From Aphidius gifuensis (lineage: Eukaryota > Arthropoda > Insecta > Hymenoptera > Braconidae): a stretch of DNA of 64,000 bases. Of this stretch, positions 41,101 to 52,577 are shown piece after piece (position 1 is the first letter of the stretch; each line of letters begins with the position of its first letter). The stretch covers positions 16,156,654-16,220,653 of the forward strand of contig NC_057788.1 in assembly GCF_014905175.1 (NCBI RefSeq), given 5' to 3'. Position numbers and translations under genes: made by a program. The notes under the pieces are model-generated. The model was not told the DNA's origin. It saw nothing but the letters and a program-made list of their open reading frames with translations, and did not search any database.

Positions 41101-43551
41101 TGACAATTGGGAACAAAATATTTTAGAAAATGATTGGGATTTTGATGAAAATTTAGAATTGGATAGTAGCAGTACAACCTCTCAGGTATGAAATATAAGT
41201 TGTATTATTCATATAAAATTTACGATATATATTCCTGGTCTGATATTGACAACATTAGAATATACACTTATATACAAATGTTCCTGATTCATAGCAATAT
41301 GTTTTCATATGTTCTTCGCATGAAACTTTCTACATATTTTTTTTTTTGTCTACTTTAGCATAAACTTTCGATCATGAACGTGGGATCCTTGACAAAAAAT
41401 GAAAGTGCATCCATCATTATGGCATACGCTTTAAGGCATAACATAACTGAAGAAGGACTCAATGATTTAATTGAACTTACCAATTTACACTCTCCACGAG
41501 ATACACATACTTCAAAATATCAGTTTTTAAAAGATTTCATCATACCGGAAGCCCATAAAATTTTCTATTGTTTGCCCTGCCACAAAATTTTGAATTTTAC
41601 GCAGAATGATTCAGTTTTTTGCAATAAATGCAAAAGTGAATATAATCAAAAAGAATTAAAACAGTCGGGATCGTATTTTTATAATTTACCACTCCTTCCA
41701 CAACTAATACAATTAACAAAAAGTGATGATTATCGACTGATGCGTCGAGATATAAATGAAAAAAAGAGCGATGTGATACACGGATCGGCATACAGAAGTT
41801 TACAATCTGAAGGAATAATTGGAAAAAATGACATGAGTATTCAGTGGAACACAGACGGAGTGAATCTTTTCAATACATCGAATTCATCAATATGGCCGAT
41901 TCAAGTAGCTACCAACGAGTTACCATATCGGATTCGGAACAATAACATTTTATTGTGTGGTATATGGTTTGGTAATTCCAAGCCACCAATGAACATGTAT
42001 TTAGAACCATTTATTAATGAGTTAAATGAATTGTCAGCAAATGGTTTTCGTACAACTCCAATAACGTCTAATCATGAAGTGGTGATAAAAATTCATGTCA
42101 TTTTAGCAACCGTTGATTCAATCGCTCGCCCAATGATCCAGAATGCCAAACAATTTAATGGTGAATTTGGATGTTCAATGTGTCTTCATCCAGGTGAGAT
42201 AGCTGAAGGAACAAAAAGTTCACGAGTATATCCTGGATCAGTCCATGCATTGAGAACTAGAGCATACCATATTGCTTGCGTCAAAATAAGAAATGAACTC
42301 AATCGCAGTGATGCTTTAAAAGGAATTAAAGGACCATCAATTCTAATGCTGCTTGATCATTTTTCTGTACCCGAAGATTGCCCACCAGATTACATGCACG
42401 CAGTTCTAGAAGGCGTAGTCAAATTTTTACTTACTTTATCATTTCACTCGCGTTATCACTGTGAAGAATGGTACTTAGGAGACAGAGAAAGTTCTGATAA
42501 AATTGCTCAACGATTGAACTCAATCAAACCGTGTTGTGAAATTAGAAGAAATATAAGACCTATTAATAAAATAAAATTATGGACTGCCGCAGAGTTCAAA
42601 TACTTTTTGTTGTACTATTCATTACCTTGCTTTGAAAGTATAATGAAAGTTGAATACTTTGAACATTGGTTTCTGTTAGTATACAGTATAAGTATATTTT
42701 CACAAGATTATATTTCAACTGAAGAACTCATAATCGCCAAAACAGCTCTTCTAGAATTCGTACATAATTTTGAAATATTATATGGTAAAAAAAATATGAG
42801 ATATAATGTGCATTTACTATTACATATTCCACAGAATGTTGAACGATTTGGAGCCGTATGGGCATGGTCTAACTTTCCATTCGAGACTTTCAATGGCGTA
42901 TTAAAACGCCTTTTTCATGGCTCACAATTTATACCAGATCAAATTGTAAAAATTTATTCCAGAATTGCATATATCAAAAAAGCTCCTAATGACTTTGAAA
43001 AGCCAGATTGCAATGAGTCAGCGAAATCTTTATTTTTATCCTTGATCAAAAGTAGTAACTTAGGACAAAATAGTTTCAATGAAGGCTTTACTACCAAAGG
43101 CGCATTTAGTAAAAGAATGTTGTCTGAAGAAGAAAAAATACGACTAAACCAGCTGGATAATGGAAAAATAATTGTCAAGTCTTATAAACGGTTTGTGTTA
43201 AAAAACAATATATATCACGCTTATCAATCGCATGCGTCAATGAAACGGAACAATAGTATAATAGAAACAACAGATAATGAATTCATGAAAATCACAGAGC
43301 TTTTACAAATTAATGATGATCACTATCAAGTGCTCGGGAAAAAATTGGAAAATTTACATGATGAAGTCTTGCATAAAAAAAACGATTGGAGCAGCATAAA
43401 ATTTTGCAAAAAAATTATTGAAAGTAATCAATTTATATGCTGTTCACTGAACCAAATAAAACGAAAATGCGTCATGGTTGAATGTTTTAGTGAAGAAAAT
43501 AAAACAAAATTTTATGTTTTTCCACTTGTCAACGATAATGAACGAGATTAA
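38177..43551 (+). CDS. EnSpm/CACTA (tnp2-like) transposase, three exons
   Basis: Exons 38177-38308, 40820-41185 and 41359-43551 have GT/AG borders and all join in phase 0, giving 896 aa with no lesion. Exon 1 is basic and exon 2 acidic. Exon 3 has a CX2C...CX2C zinc ribbon at about 237-257. The tnp2-like core follows: NTDGVNLFNTSNSSIWPIQV, then ILLCGIWFG, then MYLEPFINELNEL, then FGCSMC; plant CACTA transposases have the same order of blocks. Candidate acidic catalytic residues are D332, D419 and E675, the last in NFPFETFNGVLK near a DUF4218-like region. The protein would cut and rejoin element ends. It sits alone in the unique centre between the two inverted arms. Intron 1 carries inserted MITEs. 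In animals such genes are often called halfbaked-type EnSpm transposases. Confidence 0.82.
38330..38897. mobile_element. Degraded MITE in transposase intron 1
   Basis: Words such as AAGTATCCGGTATATCGG (38341) and their inverted relatives at 38790-38895 (GTATCCGATATATCGCC, then ATCGCACATCCCTA) suggest an inverted-repeat element whose left terminus is lost. The sequence between is AT-rich. Confidence 0.4.
38953..40501. mobile_element. CACGGAG-ended non-autonomous element in transposase intron 1
   Basis: CACGGAGAAAAATAATTTGT at 38953 is matched by its reverse complement ending at 40501. Inside, AAAAATGTAAAAnTTACA words recur many times near both ends. No coding capacity is recognised. Its terminus resembles the CACACGG end of the 3441-4049 element. 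Confidence 0.65.
39630..39950. repeat. Inverted and direct copies of a 40-bp word inside the intron element
   Basis: TTAGCTACTGCTTTTCCTTG occurs at about 39651 and 39849, and in reverse complement at about 39733 and (changed) 39920, in two hairpin-like pairs. This is a nested palindromic insertion. Confidence 0.6.
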
Positions 43552-43616
43552 ATTCGTGAAAATAATCATATTTCTTTTAAGCAAAAAAGAGTGCTTAAGA
43601 GAAAAAAAAATAAAAT

Positions 43617-45918
43617 ATTGATACACGGTTTTTTATGGAATGTTTTTTCTCTCTGTTTGTTTTTCTTTTTTTAATTTTTTTCTTTCTCATATAGATTGTT
43701 ATATTTAACATAAAAGACCTACGAATTGTTTTTCTCTTTTTTTTCCGAGTCAATTGGTGCTGCCAATAGAACGTAAGCATTCACGAATATTTTTTCTCCC
43801 ACCATCATCGACTCACTCACCCTCTGCACATAACCAAGAGGCCCGTTGATTTATTTTCCAGGATACTGTTGAATAGTTTTGATGTACGAGTGACGACAAG
43901 TTATAACAATTAAACAGTTTTTAATGAACATTACAGTGATATTTCATTGTTATTTATTGAAATTATTTTTTTTATGTAAATTAATCTTTATATAAATTAT
44001 TATTTGATATTGACATCGTATTAAAGTGTTTTTCAAGCTGATAAATAGAAAAAAAAATTGGTACGTAAACTTTGAAAAAATATATTTATATATTTGTGTT
44101 ATTAATAAATTGTTAACCGGTAATAACAAAAAGTATTGACAATTCTTAAACAATTTAATTTACCAAGATCATAAATAAGGTATGTCCAATAAGACAGTTA
44201 GGTTTTTTATAAACCCCAAAAATAAAAAATAAAAAATTTTTAACTGTATTTTTTGTTTCTCATCTTTTTCTTTATATTTTTTTTTATTGTCACGTTGTTG
44301 AAATTTCAAGAGTATTTTTTTTTTTTTTTTTTTTTGTGGTCTTTGTTAAATAACTTATAATATTACAGTTAATATCATGTACAAATGAATAATTGAATTT
44401 AATTTAAAAAAATATTATTAATCACAATGACAATTTTTTTTATTTCTTCTTTAATTTTACCGAATAAATTTAATCTCTAATTATAAATAATTAAAGCTTA
44501 AAAAAATTTTTTTTTTCGTGGAAAAAAATAAAACATTGATACACAGTTTTTTATGGAATGTTTTTTCTCTCTGTTTGTTTTTCTTTTTTTAATTTTTTTC
44601 TTTCTCATATAGATTGTTATATTTAACATAAAAGACCTACGAATTGTTTTTCTCTTTTTTTTCCGAGTCAATTGGTGCTGCCAATAGAACGTAAGCATTC
44701 ACGAATATTTTTTCTCCCACCATCATCGACTCACTCACCCTCTGCACATAACCAAGAGGCCCGTTGATTTATTTTCCAGGATACTGTTGAATAGTTTTGA
44801 TGTACGAGTGACGACAAGTTATAACAATTAAACAGTTTTTAATGAACATTACAGTGATATTTCATTGTTATTTATTGAAATTATTTTTTTTATGTAAATT
44901 AATCTTTATATAAATTATTATTTGATATTGACATCGTATTAAAGTGTTTTTCAAGCTGATAAATAGAAAAAAAAAATTGGTACGTAAACTTTGAAAAAAT
45001 ATATTTATATATTTGTGTTATTAATAAATTGTTAACCGGTAATAATAAAAAGTATTGACAATTCTTAAACAATTTAATTTACCAAGATCATAAATAAGGT
45101 ATGTCCAATAAGACAGTTAGGTTTTTTATGAACCCCAAAAATAAAAAATGAAAAATTTTTAACTGTATTTTTTGTTTCTCATCTTTTTCTTTATATTTTT
45201 TTTTATTGTAACGTTGTTGAAATTTCAAGAGTATTTTTTTTTTTTTTTTTTTTGTGGTCTTTGTTAAATAATTTATAATATTACAGTTAATTTCATGTAC
45301 AAATGAATAATTGAATTTAATTTAAAAAATTATTATTAATCACAATGACAATTTTTTTTATTTCTTCTTTAATTTTACCGAATAAATTTAATCTCTAATT
45401 ATAAATAATTAAAGCTTAAAAAAATTTTTTTTTTCGTGAAAAAACATTGATACACAGTTTTTATGGAATGTTTCTCTCTGTTTGTTTCTCTTTTTTTAAT
45501 TTTTTTCTTTCTCATATAGATTGTTATATTTAACATAAAAGACCTACGAATTGTTTTTCTCTTTTTTTTCCGAGTCAATTGGTGCTGCCAATAGAACGTA
45601 AGCATTCACGAATATTTTTTCTCCCACCATCATCGACTCACTCACCCTCTGCACATAACCAACAGGCCCGTTGATTTATTTTCCAGGATACTGTTGAATA
45701 GTTTTGATGTACGAGTGACGACAAGTTATAACAATTAAACAGTTTTTAATGAACATTACAGTGATATTTCATTGTTATTTATTGAAATTATTTTTTTAAT
45801 GTAAATTAATCTTTATATAAATTATTATTTGATATTGACATCGTATCAAAGTGTTTTTCAAGCTGGTAAATAGAAAAAAAAAATTGATACGTAAACTTTG
45901 AAAATATATATATATATT
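43617..45918. repeat. Three about 0.9-kb tandem units, right arm
   Basis: TCATCGACTCACTCACCCTC recurs at about 43806, 44726 and 45626 with highly similar flanks, so the period is about 0.91 kb. Each unit could be read as a 60-66 codon frame, but the frames are simple AT-rich products and not genes. Confidence 0.8.
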
Positions 45919-46846
45919 GTAACGATTCTCGTTGCCTTAAAGGCTAAGCCACATAGACAATGGTTCGACTCTTCAACTAGCGACATCATCAACATCAAGT
46001 CACATTAGAATAGGGCAAATTCCCCCTCTTTTCGATTTGTAAAATTTAAGGAAAATAATTAGTGAGTGAAAACTCGCTCTCTTGTCTTTGAGACGTCAGA
46101 CTGACTGGACCTCTGTTTTAACCAGTCGTCTGGCGACGGTGAGTTTGAGGTTATTTCTGTGTGTTGAACATGGTGGATCAACCACCATGTGTTACCTTTT
46201 GTTTAGCTTTGGTTTTTATGATCAACTCAAGGCTAATCCTCGAGTTGATTCAGATACTTTTTGATACATTCGTTTATTAGATTTATTTTATTAATTAATT
46301 AAAATATTTTGTTGGACGCGGTCCCTTTAGATTAGGATTTTTGAGATATAATTGGATTAGTTATTTTGTATTTGAGTTACGTTGGCTGTTTGAGTTACGT
46401 TGATAATTGAGTTTGTTTGATAAATAAATATAAAGTAAATGAATTAATGGTGTCTTTTGTTATTAATTTGGGGTATTTATTAATTATTATTTTCAGGTAA
46501 AATAATTATAACAGCTTTATCCGGCCCTTCTACCAAAACCCACACACTGAGCGACCCTGCGGCTTTCCTCTAGATTGCTTGTTTCGGTTGTTTTATTCAT
46601 CATTTAATTGTGTAATTGTCCAGGTATGATTGTGTTCTGAGCGCGAGATTGTGTTATGCCTTTTTCCGGTTTTAAGGTGATTTGAAAACCCCTGATTTTA
46701 ATTATTACGTTTTTGGATATAAATTATTATAATTATTATGTTGGATTTATTGGATTTTAGTTTGATTTATTAGAAAGGACAATTTACAGGTAAAATGGCG
46801 GTAACAAGCGGTCCGAGAAGATAACTGGCAGAAATGTCATGTTACA
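45919..46846 (+). repeat. 5' LTR of element 3
   Basis: TGTAACGATT...TGTTACA. It has AATAAATA words near 46425, then ACCCACACACTGAGCGAC. The end GTCCGAGAAGATAACTGGCA / GAAATGTCATGTTACA aligns well with the end of the element 2 LTR. Confidence 0.9.
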
Positions 46847-46848
46847 AA

Positions 46849-46866
46849 TGGCGCCCGAACAGAGAC
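46849..46866 (+). other. Primer-binding site of element 3
   Basis: TGGCGCCCGAACAGAGAC lies two bases after the LTR. It is one base from the tRNA-Lys-type PBS and close to that of element 2. Confidence 0.8.
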
Positions 46867-49226
46867 ATGCTTGTTATTGTTATTTTACTACGATAATAAT
46901 TATTATTAAAAACTCCGTCGGGTTTAACTAGATGCGATATTAATAAATAATTATAAAATATTGTGGACAACTCCGTCGTATTATTTATTTAATTAATTTA
47001 CGCGACGCGATATCAACAATTAATAATTTTAGGTAAAAACTCCGTCAATTAATTTTATCATAAAATTTTAGCGCGATATTATCTATAAAACTCCGCTAGA
47101 ATATTTATGTAATTATTACAGACGCGATATTACTCATAAATTATTTTTAAACATTTATTTATTATTACTTTATTATTGTAGTGTAGCCTTAATAGTTTTA
47201 AATTCTCGCGCGTCTAGTTGGCAGTATGGCGGAGATATTATAGTGCGCGTGCGCGGGCCTTATGGCAGAGAAGGAGACGAAAAAGCCGGCTAACCGGCGA
47301 CTAACATCTCATCTTTTCTCGCGTTAACCGTGTACGTACCGCCATTGTGACTAGCTGTCAGTTTAGACGCCGTGAAAAATTAAAGTGTATTAAAAGTGTT
47401 AATAAAGTGTAAATTAAGTATTAATAATTGTGTTATCTCAGTACATGGTAAAAAATTATTTACATAGTTTTCTTTGTTTGTCCACTTGGTCATCCAAGTC
47501 ATTAGATTCTTTTGTTCACTGTAGTTCTCTCCTCTTTCTTTTTGCATTAATTATTATAAAGTTTCACTTCTATTAATTATTTAATAATATATTTAATTAC
47601 TGTCATTTAATTTTATTAATTTTTTAGTGTATAAATTGTGTATTTAATATTTTTCCTTTGTGTGCGTCGACAGGCCCATGCGGGTTTAAACCTGTTGAGC
47701 AATTCATAGACCTCTCTCTCTTACACACGCGTAATTTTGGGGGGAAAATAAAAATCCTTTGTGTTCAGCCTAGTAACAAAGGAAATCCTTTGTCTTTGCT
47801 TGCCTTTGTCTAAAAAAATTTATTCCGGTCAACCTGAATATCTTTTATTATTAATAATATAATTATTTATAATTATTATATTGTTTATAACAATTTAATA
47901 TTAAAATTAAATTATAGAAAATAAATAAGTTTGAGAAATAACGGCCGATCCGATATTTTCTTTGTGATTAGATATTATTACGTAATACTTGGTCGATCCA
48001 GTATCTTCGCTTGGTCTTCTTGATAAATCATCTTGGTTCCTGGTAGACCCAGGTCCAGCTTTTGTTGTCAATTGGCCTCACTTAATCTTGGTCGATCCGA
48101 GATTTAATTTAGTTAAATTTTGGTGTTATTGGTTGATCCAAGAAGTGGTACGTGGTTCCTGGTCGACCCAGGTCCAGCCTTTTTGGATTCACTTGGTACT
48201 CAGTGAATCCAAGACCTAGACTATTGTATCCACGTGATTCCTGGACGACCCAGGTTCAGATCTATTAAAATTACGTGTTGCTTGGTCGATCCAGCACTTT
48301 CTTTGTCTAAGCGATTAAAATTACGTGTTGCTTGGTCGATCCAGCACTTTCTTTGTCTAAGCGATTAAAATTACGTGTTGCTTGGACGATCCAGCACTTT
48401 CTTTGTTATATAATAAATTTGTGTCATCTTGGTCGATCCGAGATCCAGTCTATCACCAAAATATACGAGTAGCTGGTCGATCCAGTACTAGTCCAGGTTC
48501 ATTGGATCCTCGTGGCATCTGGTCGACCCAGGTCCAGACCTATCAGATCCACGCGTTAGTATCTCAGGTTGGTGATTGATCAGTGGATTCACTTGGTACT
48601 TGGCCAACCCAGGACCCATTCGTGATAAATCCAACCGGTCATCAACTGTCCTAGCTCGTAACATCTAATTAATTGGCTTTGAACGTAGATCTTGGTCGAT
48701 CCGAGTTCCTGATAGATTATCATAAGGTCTAGGTTTTATTGTTAATTTATCAGAGATCATCACTATTATTGTTGATTCTAATTTATCTAAGTAAAAATTT
48801 GGTTGCTTGAATTTTGATTGGCTTGATACTGTTGATGAGTCTTGGCGGATCAACCATCAGACTGACAAGTTGGTACATCATTTGATAGACCAACTGGTAC
48901 ATCATTTGACTGACCAACTGATACATCATTTGATCAATCAATTCACGGATTTATCAACCACTTGATTAGCCAACTGGTACATCATTTGACTGACCAACTG
49001 GTACATCATTTGACTGACCAACTGGTACATCCATTGTTTAAATAATTTTCTGACTTACTGATCAGCCAACTGACTAGCTGGTTAACCAGTGGTTATATTG
49101 ATAGATCACATTATTTAATTATCAACTTTTAAGTGAATTTTTGTCATTCCAATTTTTGAGTCCTGTTGATTATCCAATCGTTCTTCTGGATTTGATCAAT
49201 CGGAATCAACTAACTGATTGACCAAA
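46867..49226 (+). other. Leader of element 3 with tandem repeats
   Basis: About 2.4 kb. Three copies of a 52-bp unit (GTGTTGCTTGGTCGATCCAG core) lie at 48262-48415. CTTGGTCGATCCAG / GGTCGACCCAGGTCCAG words recur from 47988 to 48730. CCAACTGGTACATCATTTGA recurs about six times at 48868-49030. A donor-like GGTAAA is at 47447. No ORF is convincing. Confidence 0.65.
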
Positions 49227-50864
49227 ATGGCTGAAGGATCAGTGACGATACCCAAGCGTCGAGGAAGACCTCGAACCAACTTATTAACAAATTCAGTTAG
49301 CTTAACTGATTCAACTAGTGACTTGGACAACCAACCAACAGTTGATCTTTTTGGTGAAAGAAATCCAGTGAAGGTAACACTTACACAGGCTTCACCTGAA
49401 GAACCAGTTGCTAACCTGGAACCACCACCTCGACCTGAATCTAACCAGTCCTCTGATATAGACCTGGGAGATTTATTTGCGAATTTGGATGCTCCGGCGG
49501 ATCCACCTTTGTTGGATCAACGCATCACTACTCCAGTAGTAAATCAGTTGCCTTTGACTATGCCACCAATTGATACTTTGGATCTTGGATCTCCGGCTGG
49601 TGTTACAAATCCACCATCATCCAGAGGTAGACCCAAGGGTTCTAAGACTAACCAGTCCAAGTTATCAACACGTATTTTGTCAAATCTTGAGGATAACACA
49701 GGTGGTCTTGGAGGATATAACCTTCGAGAAAGAGCCAACCTACGTCGTCCTCTACCTGAACAACCACCAGCTAATACAAGACGCCAGGAATATCCTGACC
49801 ATTTAGTCGATTCTCGTCCCCAGCCTCGTCGTCAGGTAATCATTCCTTCGGTGGAAGACCTCCGAATCTCTGAACCTGGACGTTGTAACCCAAATTACTT
49901 GCTCAGGACTCTGTTGAGTTGTAATCTTCGCTTCACTGGTAAACCAGGTGGAGATGTTGAGGAATTCTTATTCAGAGTAGATCAGACTCGAATGATCACT
50001 GGTGCCACTGATCAGGAAATCCTATCAGCTTTATCCTTTTGCCTTCATGGTGAGGCTTTAACCTGGTTCATGGCTCATACTGAGGCGTTCTTGAACTGGG
50101 AGATCACCAGACAAGCATTTCGTGGTAGTTTCGCTGACCCAGACTATCAAAGAGCATTACGGGAAGAAATAGATAGACGTACCCAAGGCCCAAGTGAATC
50201 AGTTCGTCACTTTGTCTCTTGCATGCGTGGTCTATTTCAACGTACAGATCCACGTGGTGATACTATTCGCAATATGCTGCCACCCTATCAAATATCATCC
50301 AGACGTTTTCCAACTATGCGAGCAGTGGAGGATGAAGCTATACGTCAAGAGTGTATCAAAAGAGGACTGCTCCAAACCAGAGCTTCCTGTTCTTTTCGCG
50401 TGTCCACACGTAATAATACATTTACATCATCTAGAAATTCACACCAAGACGACGTACGGACTCTATCCGAGGAGGAAGACCTTCATGATTGGAGTATCAA
50501 CCGTACAGCAGAGAAAAACCTCGAGCTACATGTTCTTAGACGTGAGACGGATCGAAACCGTGAACGAACTAAATTGTCAAAAACACCGCGTAAAGTAGAT
50601 CGGGGAATACAGAGTTCACCACTTGAAACTCCGGTACTTTTGCCTAGAAGATTTAGTCGTGATCAGTCATCAACTCCAGATCTTGCTTCTCCACCAGGGC
50701 GTGCTGACCGTTCAGGTGGTAATGAAGTTGAGTGTTGGAACTGTGATACTCGTGGACATACCCATCATGACTGCCAGGAACCACGGCGTCGCTTTTGCTA
50801 TCGCTGTAGGAAACCAGGCGTCACGACAGCGTCTTGTACATACTGTAATCCTATGCAACGCTAG
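49227..50864 (+). CDS. gag: Gag polyprotein of element 3
   Basis: The first ATG is 49227 (AAAATGG context), giving 545 aa starting MAEGSVTIP, which aligns with the MAES start of element 2 gag; an upstream TTG in frame is not a likely start. Two AT-hook-like motifs occur: KRRGRPRT at about 10-17 and SRGRPKG at about 132-138. The capsid-like region (DVEEFLFRVDQTR, ALTWFMAHTEAF, YQRALREEIDRRTQG) closely follows element 2. C-terminal knuckles: CWNCDTRGHTHHDC, then CYRCRKPGVTTASC with Val in place of His, then a final Cys. The frame is intact, so Gag production is plausible, but no protease, RT or integrase follows. Confidence 0.88.
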   Translation: MAEGSVTIPKRRGRPRTNLLTNSVSLTDSTSDLDNQPTVDLFGERNPVKVTLTQASPEEPVANLEPPPRPESNQSSDIDLGDLFANLDAPADPPLLDQRITTPVVNQLPLTMPPIDTLDLGSPAGVTNPPSSRGRPKGSKTNQSKLSTRILSNLEDNTGGLGGYNLRERANLRRPLPEQPPANTRRQEYPDHLVDSRPQPRRQVIIPSVEDLRISEPGRCNPNYLLRTLLSCNLRFTGKPGGDVEEFLFRVDQTRMITGATDQEILSALSFCLHGEALTWFMAHTEAFLNWEITRQAFRGSFADPDYQRALREEIDRRTQGPSESVRHFVSCMRGLFQRTDPRGDTIRNMLPPYQISSRRFPTMRAVEDEAIRQECIKRGLLQTRASCSFRVSTRNNTFTSSRNSHQDDVRTLSEEEDLHDWSINRTAEKNLELHVLRRETDRNRERTKLSKTPRKVDRGIQSSPLETPVLLPRRFSRDQSSTPDLASPPGRADRSGGNEVECWNCDTRGHTHHDCQEPRRRFCYRCRKPGVTTASCTYCNPMQR

Positions 50865-50930
50865 ACAATGCATGGTTTTCAACCAGAAAATTTACAACCA
50901 GTAACCGAATACTACCTAATATTTATTTGT

Positions 50931-51414
50931 GTTTTAGATGAGAATACTATGTGCTGCTCAATAAGTTCAGAGTGATTCCACTGTACCACACAGGCAAATG
51001 CAATCACTGACACATCATCAAGTTAGACTGGAGTCGTGTCGGCTGAACCAGCTTTGCATCAAGTAACAAACTGATAGAGCTGGATGATCCAGATCTACAA
51101 CACCAAGTTTAGAAACAAGCAGAAAAACAGAAACCAGGTACCTATTGGTTAGACGAAGTGATGGATTTCCTGATGGACCAAGTGGTTACCACCAAGTCAT
51201 CATCCATCACCAGCTTATTATGGATATGGTTAACCATATTAGAGAAGTATTACCCCACCAGGCTATCCTGAATGGACTTGTCATCAAACTCATTAATATT
51301 TTCGTAATGGAAGCTATCAAGGTCCTGGATGTCCAAGGCCTTGCCAACCATATCACTGTGAGTGTGGAAATCCACACTGCAGAAAACGACATTGTTATTA
51401 TTAACTGTAATTAG
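50931..51414 (+). pseudogene. Decayed ORF3 relative in element 3
   Basis: TTTTAG followed by ATGAG (50931-50940) copies the acceptor-plus-start arrangement of element 2 ORF3, but the frame stops after eight codons. Further on, patches in different frames recall the ORF3 tail: GFPDGPSGY near 51160 against GYPDSQSGY, and a Cys-rich end (CQPYHCECGNPHC in another frame) close to 51335-51385. It is best read as a shortened, frameshifted remnant. Confidence 0.45.
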
Positions 51415-51621
51415 TCGAGGATATCCTTGACTAAAATTCTTACTGAAGATTAAAGATTTGTTATACTTAGTGTTAACTAGGTTTAATAAAATCTTTTCAT
51501 ATCCTTTCTCATAATTAGTTTTAGAAAATTTTACATTTGTTTTTGGTAGATTAAGAATATGTTGCAGGTCATCGTGAATTACATCTAACAACCAAGAAGG
51601 ATGTGGGATGCTGTCATTGCT

Positions 51622-51642
51622 GGAAGAGTCTGGGGAGGAGGC
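51622..51642 (+). other. Polypurine tract of element 3
   Basis: GGAAGAGTCTGGGGAGGAGGC directly precedes the 3' LTR. Confidence 0.7.
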
Positions 51643-52577
51643 TGTAACGATTCTCGTTGCCTTAAAGGCTAAGCCACATAGACAATGGTTCGACTCTTCA
51701 ACTAGCGACATCATCAACATCAAGTCACATTAGAATAGGGCAAATTCCCCCTCTTTTCGATTTGTAAAATTTAAGGAAAATAATTAGTGAGTGAAAACTC
51801 GCTCTCTTGTCTTTGAGACGTCAGACTGACTGGACCTCTGTTTTAACCAGTCGTCTGGCGACGGTGAGTTTGAGGTTATTTCTGTGTGTTGAACATGGTG
51901 GATCAACCACCATGTGTTACCTTTTGTTTAGCTTTGGTTTTTATGATCAACTCAAGGCTAATCCTCGAGTTGATTCAGATACTTTTTGATACATTCGTTT
52001 ATTAGATTTAGTTTATTAATTAATAATTAATTAATATTTTGTTGGACGCGGTTCCCTTTAGATTAGGATTTTTGAGATATAATTGGATTAGTTATTTTGT
52101 ATTTGAGTTACGTTGGCTGTTTGAGTTACGTTGATAATTGAGTTTGTTTGATAAATAAATATAAAGTAAATGAATTAATGGTGTCTTTTGTTATTAATTT
52201 GGGGTATTTATTAATTATTATTTTCAGGTAAAATAATTATAACAGCTTTATCCGGCCCTTCTACCAAAACCCACACACTGAGCGACCCTGCGGCTTTCCT
52301 CTAGATTGCTTGTTTCGGTTGTTTTATTCATCATTTAATTGTGTAATTGTCCAGGTATGATTGTGTTCTGAGCGCGAGATTGTGTTATGCCTTTTTCCGG
52401 TTTTAAGGTGATTTGAAAACCCCTGATTTTAATTATTACGTTTTTGGATATAAATTATTATTATTATTATGTTGGATTTGTTGGATTTTAGTTTGATTTA
52501 TTAGAAAGGACAATTTACAGGTAAAATGGCGGTAACAAGCGGTCCGAGAAGATAACTGGCAGAAATGTCATGTTACA
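51643..52577 (+). repeat. 3' LTR of element 3
   Basis: 935 bp. It differs from the 5' LTR at only a handful of substitutions and short AT indels, so insertion is young. Confidence 0.9.

Larger units (their letters stand above)
45919..52577 (+). mobile_element. Gag-only LTR retrotransposon (element 3), no pol
   Basis: Nearly identical LTRs (928 and 935 bp) flank a PBS, a 2.4-kb leader, one intact gag, a decayed ORF3 relative and a polypurine tract. The space where pol should be, between the gag stop at 50864 and the ORF3 acceptor at 50936, is only 72 bases. The (TA)n target gives ATAT on both sides (45915-45918, 52578-52581). LTR termini, the ACCCACACACTGAGCGAC block, PBS type and gag all resemble element 2, so element 2-type enzymes could move it. 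LTR similarity implies recent movement without its own pol. Confidence 0.88.

Noticed and set aside
36621..45605. Four similar 60-66 codon Lys-rich frames (36621, 43595, 44498, 45399)
   Set aside because: They are the same stretch of the 0.9-kb tandem unit in both arms. The unit is non-coding by composition.
46082..46264. 60-codon frame repeated identically at 51807-51989
   Set aside because: Both copies are inside the LTRs of element 3. Identity reflects LTR identity, not a gene family.
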